Shown here in pieces: positions 62,981-64,000 of a DNA stretch of 64,000 nt. The stretch is from contig NZ_JAFBGA010000004.1 in NCBI RefSeq assembly GCF_016909575.1, positions 186,001 to 250,000 of the forward strand, given 5' to 3'. The translations under genes were made by a program, and so were the position numbers. Within the stretch, counting starts at the first letter, position 1. Each line of letters begins with the position of its first letter. Below the pieces are notes generated by a model that saw only the letters and a list, made by a program, of their open reading frames with translations, was not told the DNA's origin and did not search any database. The stretch comes from Streptomyces sp. HB132 (lineage in GTDB: Bacteria; Actinomycetota; Actinomycetes; Streptomycetales; Streptomycetaceae).

Positions 62981-63556
62981 TCAGCATCTGTTCTTGCTGA
63001 CCTGGTTGCGCTTGAGGTAGTCGCTCCACGTGACACCCTGGACGACCGCGACGACGACCGCCCCGTTGAGCTTCTGCTCGTAGTGCAGGTGCGGGGTGAT
63101 GTCGTAGAGGGCGGACGTGTTGCCGACCTCGCCGATCTTCTGTCCCACCTTCACCGTGTCGCCCGCTTTAACCGAGCGCGTCTTCAGATGGGCGTACCGC
63201 GTCTGCCAGCCACCCCCGTGACCGATGACTATCGTGTTCCCGTATCCGGCGCCGGTCGAGTAGTAGGAGTCGAGGACCGTGCCACCGGCACTCGCGAACA
63301 CCCGTCGACCCAGGTCGTCCGGGGTGCCGTTCGCGTCGTAGTGGTTCCAGTCGATCGAGTGCTTGGGGCTGTGCCCGGACCAGTTGCTGCCGAGCCACGT
63401 CTGGTTGCACTCGAAGGGCATCTTGAACGCGGGCCGCGCGGCGACGGCGGCTTCCGGCGAGTCCACGACCGGCGCCGCGGCGGCGACCGGAGCGGTGAGC
63501 ACGGCGGCCGCGAACGCGCTGGTGGTGATCAGCGACCGGCGGACATTCCTCTGCAT
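62981..63556 (-). CDS. Secreted M23-family metallopeptidase (LytM type)
   Basis: The 191-residue exported protein has a signal peptide at about 1-31 (TAPVAAAAPVV). The mature domain shows zinc ligands in PKHSIDWN (His, Asp) and the HxH motif in TPHLHYEQKL near the end, plus GNTIVIGHGGGWQTRYAHL. This is the M23 beta-lytic fold that cuts peptidoglycan cross-links. GGGGAG is four bases before the ATG at 63556. Some actinobacterial relatives keep the fold but have lost activity; the ligands here look intact. Confidence 0.88.
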   Translation of the reverse strand: MQRNVRRSLITTSAFAAAVLTAPVAAAAPVVDSPEAAVAARPAFKMPFECNQTWLGSNWSGHSPKHSIDWNHYDANGTPDDLGRRVFASAGGTVLDSYYSTGAGYGNTIVIGHGGGWQTRYAHLKTRSVKAGDTVKVGQKIGEVGNTSALYDITPHLHYEQKLNGAVVVAVVQGVTWSDYLKRNQVSKNRC

Positions 63557-63731
63557 GGTTCTCCCCTTGTCGTCGGGTGACACGGGGATTCAAGGGGGCG
63601 GGCATACACGGCGGATACATTCCGCCCGCCGACCCGCACACCTGCGCCTCGACGAACACCCTCCGGGACCTGACGGCCGGGGATCGACCGGAGCGCCCCC
63701 GCCATCGGGAAGGCGGCGGGGGAGCAGGGGG

Positions 63732-64000
63732 TCAGGAGTCGATCACGGCGGCGACACCTTCGATCTCCACCAGTTGGTCGGCGTATCCGAGGACGGTGAC
63801 GCCGAGCAACGTGCTCGGGACGTCGTGGTCGCCGAACGCGTCCCGGACCACCTCCCAGGCGGTCACCAGGTCCTCCTGCCGCGCGGAGGCCACCAGTACG
63901 CGCGTGCTCACGACGTCCTGCAGGCCGGCCCCCGCCGCGGCGAGCGCGATCCGCATGTTCTCGAGAGCCTTCGCCGCCTGGCCGGCGTAGTCACCGACGG
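63732..64000 (-). CDS. RidA/YjgF-family protein (cut by window edge)
   Basis: A minus-strand frame runs off the right edge. The visible 89 codons include VGDYAGQAAKALENMRIALA, AAGAGLQDVVSTRVLVASAR and LLGVTVLGYADQLVEIEGVA, matching the C-terminal two-thirds of RidA proteins (reactive enamine/imine deaminases), with the conserved Glu in LVEIEGVAAV. The N-terminus lies beyond the window. It is probably a cytoplasmic trimeric protein. Confidence 0.85.
   Translation of the reverse strand, partial: VGDYAGQAAKALENMRIALAAAGAGLQDVVSTRVLVASARQEDLVTAWEVVRDAFGDHDVPSTLLGVTVLGYADQLVEIEGVAAVIDS

Noticed and set aside
1..64000. CRISPR arrays, rRNA genes, transposases
   Set aside because: No regularly spaced repeats, rRNA signatures or DDE-type open frames were seen in any part of the window.

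Overview
The window is high-GC actinobacterial chromosome, almost certainly Streptomyces. Support: an AraC-family AdpA gene carrying a single TTA codon and followed by ornA; a complete desferrioxamine locus (desE, desF, desABCD) with two iron boxes; a ceb cello-oligosaccharide locus with three CebR boxes; a Streptomyces-type gas-vesicle cluster; and the XRE/DUF397 and AfsR-type regulator families expanded in this genus. From memory, the backbone order ceb - ornA - adpA - glmS - des - acdH/leucine genes - acyl-CoA dehydrogenase follows roughly SCO2774-SCO2801 of S. coelicolor. The gas-vesicle cluster looks like an insertion into it.

Layout. 0-6.2 kb: a truncated regulator, a small unknown gene, a spermidine-synthase-fold protein, then a membrane-anchored protein divergent from a response regulator/sensor kinase pair, followed by a secreted CBM2-GH18 enzyme. 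6.3-13.3 kb: cebE-cebF-cebG-bglC-cebR on the plus strand; its three CebR boxes lie upstream of cebE, bglC and cebR. 13.3-19.6 kb: gvpOAFGYZJLSK plus an extra terminal gene, all on the minus strand. 20.0-22.1 kb: tRNA-His, ornA and adpA. 22.1-25.9 kb: a universal stress protein, glmS and a small gene with a promoter that looks leaderless. 25.9-33.1 kb: the desferrioxamine locus. 33.4-39.9 kb: an acyl-CoA dehydrogenase, HMG-CoA lyase and biotin-dependent carboxylase operon (leucine/isovalerate catabolism), divergent from a TetR gene, with two copies of a 16-bp dyad between them. 40.4-42.9 kb: glpF-glpK. 43.1-48.6 kb: a phosphatase-like protein, a cation diffusion facilitator, thioesterase II, a second acyl-CoA dehydrogenase, an Asp23 protein and a secreted I36 inhibitor. 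48.8-57.3 kb: a sugar-utilisation operon (binding protein, two permeases, LacI regulator, two glycosidases) with no ATPase gene. 57.6-59.8 kb: three tandem 73-residue DUF397 genes, an XRE regulator and two small divergent genes. 60.0-64.0 kb: an AfsR-type regulator, an M23 peptidase and a truncated RidA-family gene.

How the genes work together. Two sugar systems (ceb, and the 48.8-57.3 kb operon) each pair a lipoprotein and two permeases with intracellular glycosidases and a LacI repressor. Both lack an ATPase and presumably use a shared MsiK-type ATPase encoded elsewhere. The des locus makes and re-imports desferrioxamine under DmdR/IdeR-type iron control. The 33-39 kb operon covers isovaleryl-CoA to acetoacetate except for the hydratase. 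The most unusual content is the gas-vesicle cluster, with its extra repeat-rich gene and charged tails, and a compact promoter/palindrome architecture in front of the small gene upstream of glmS. No CRISPR array, rRNA or insertion sequence was found.
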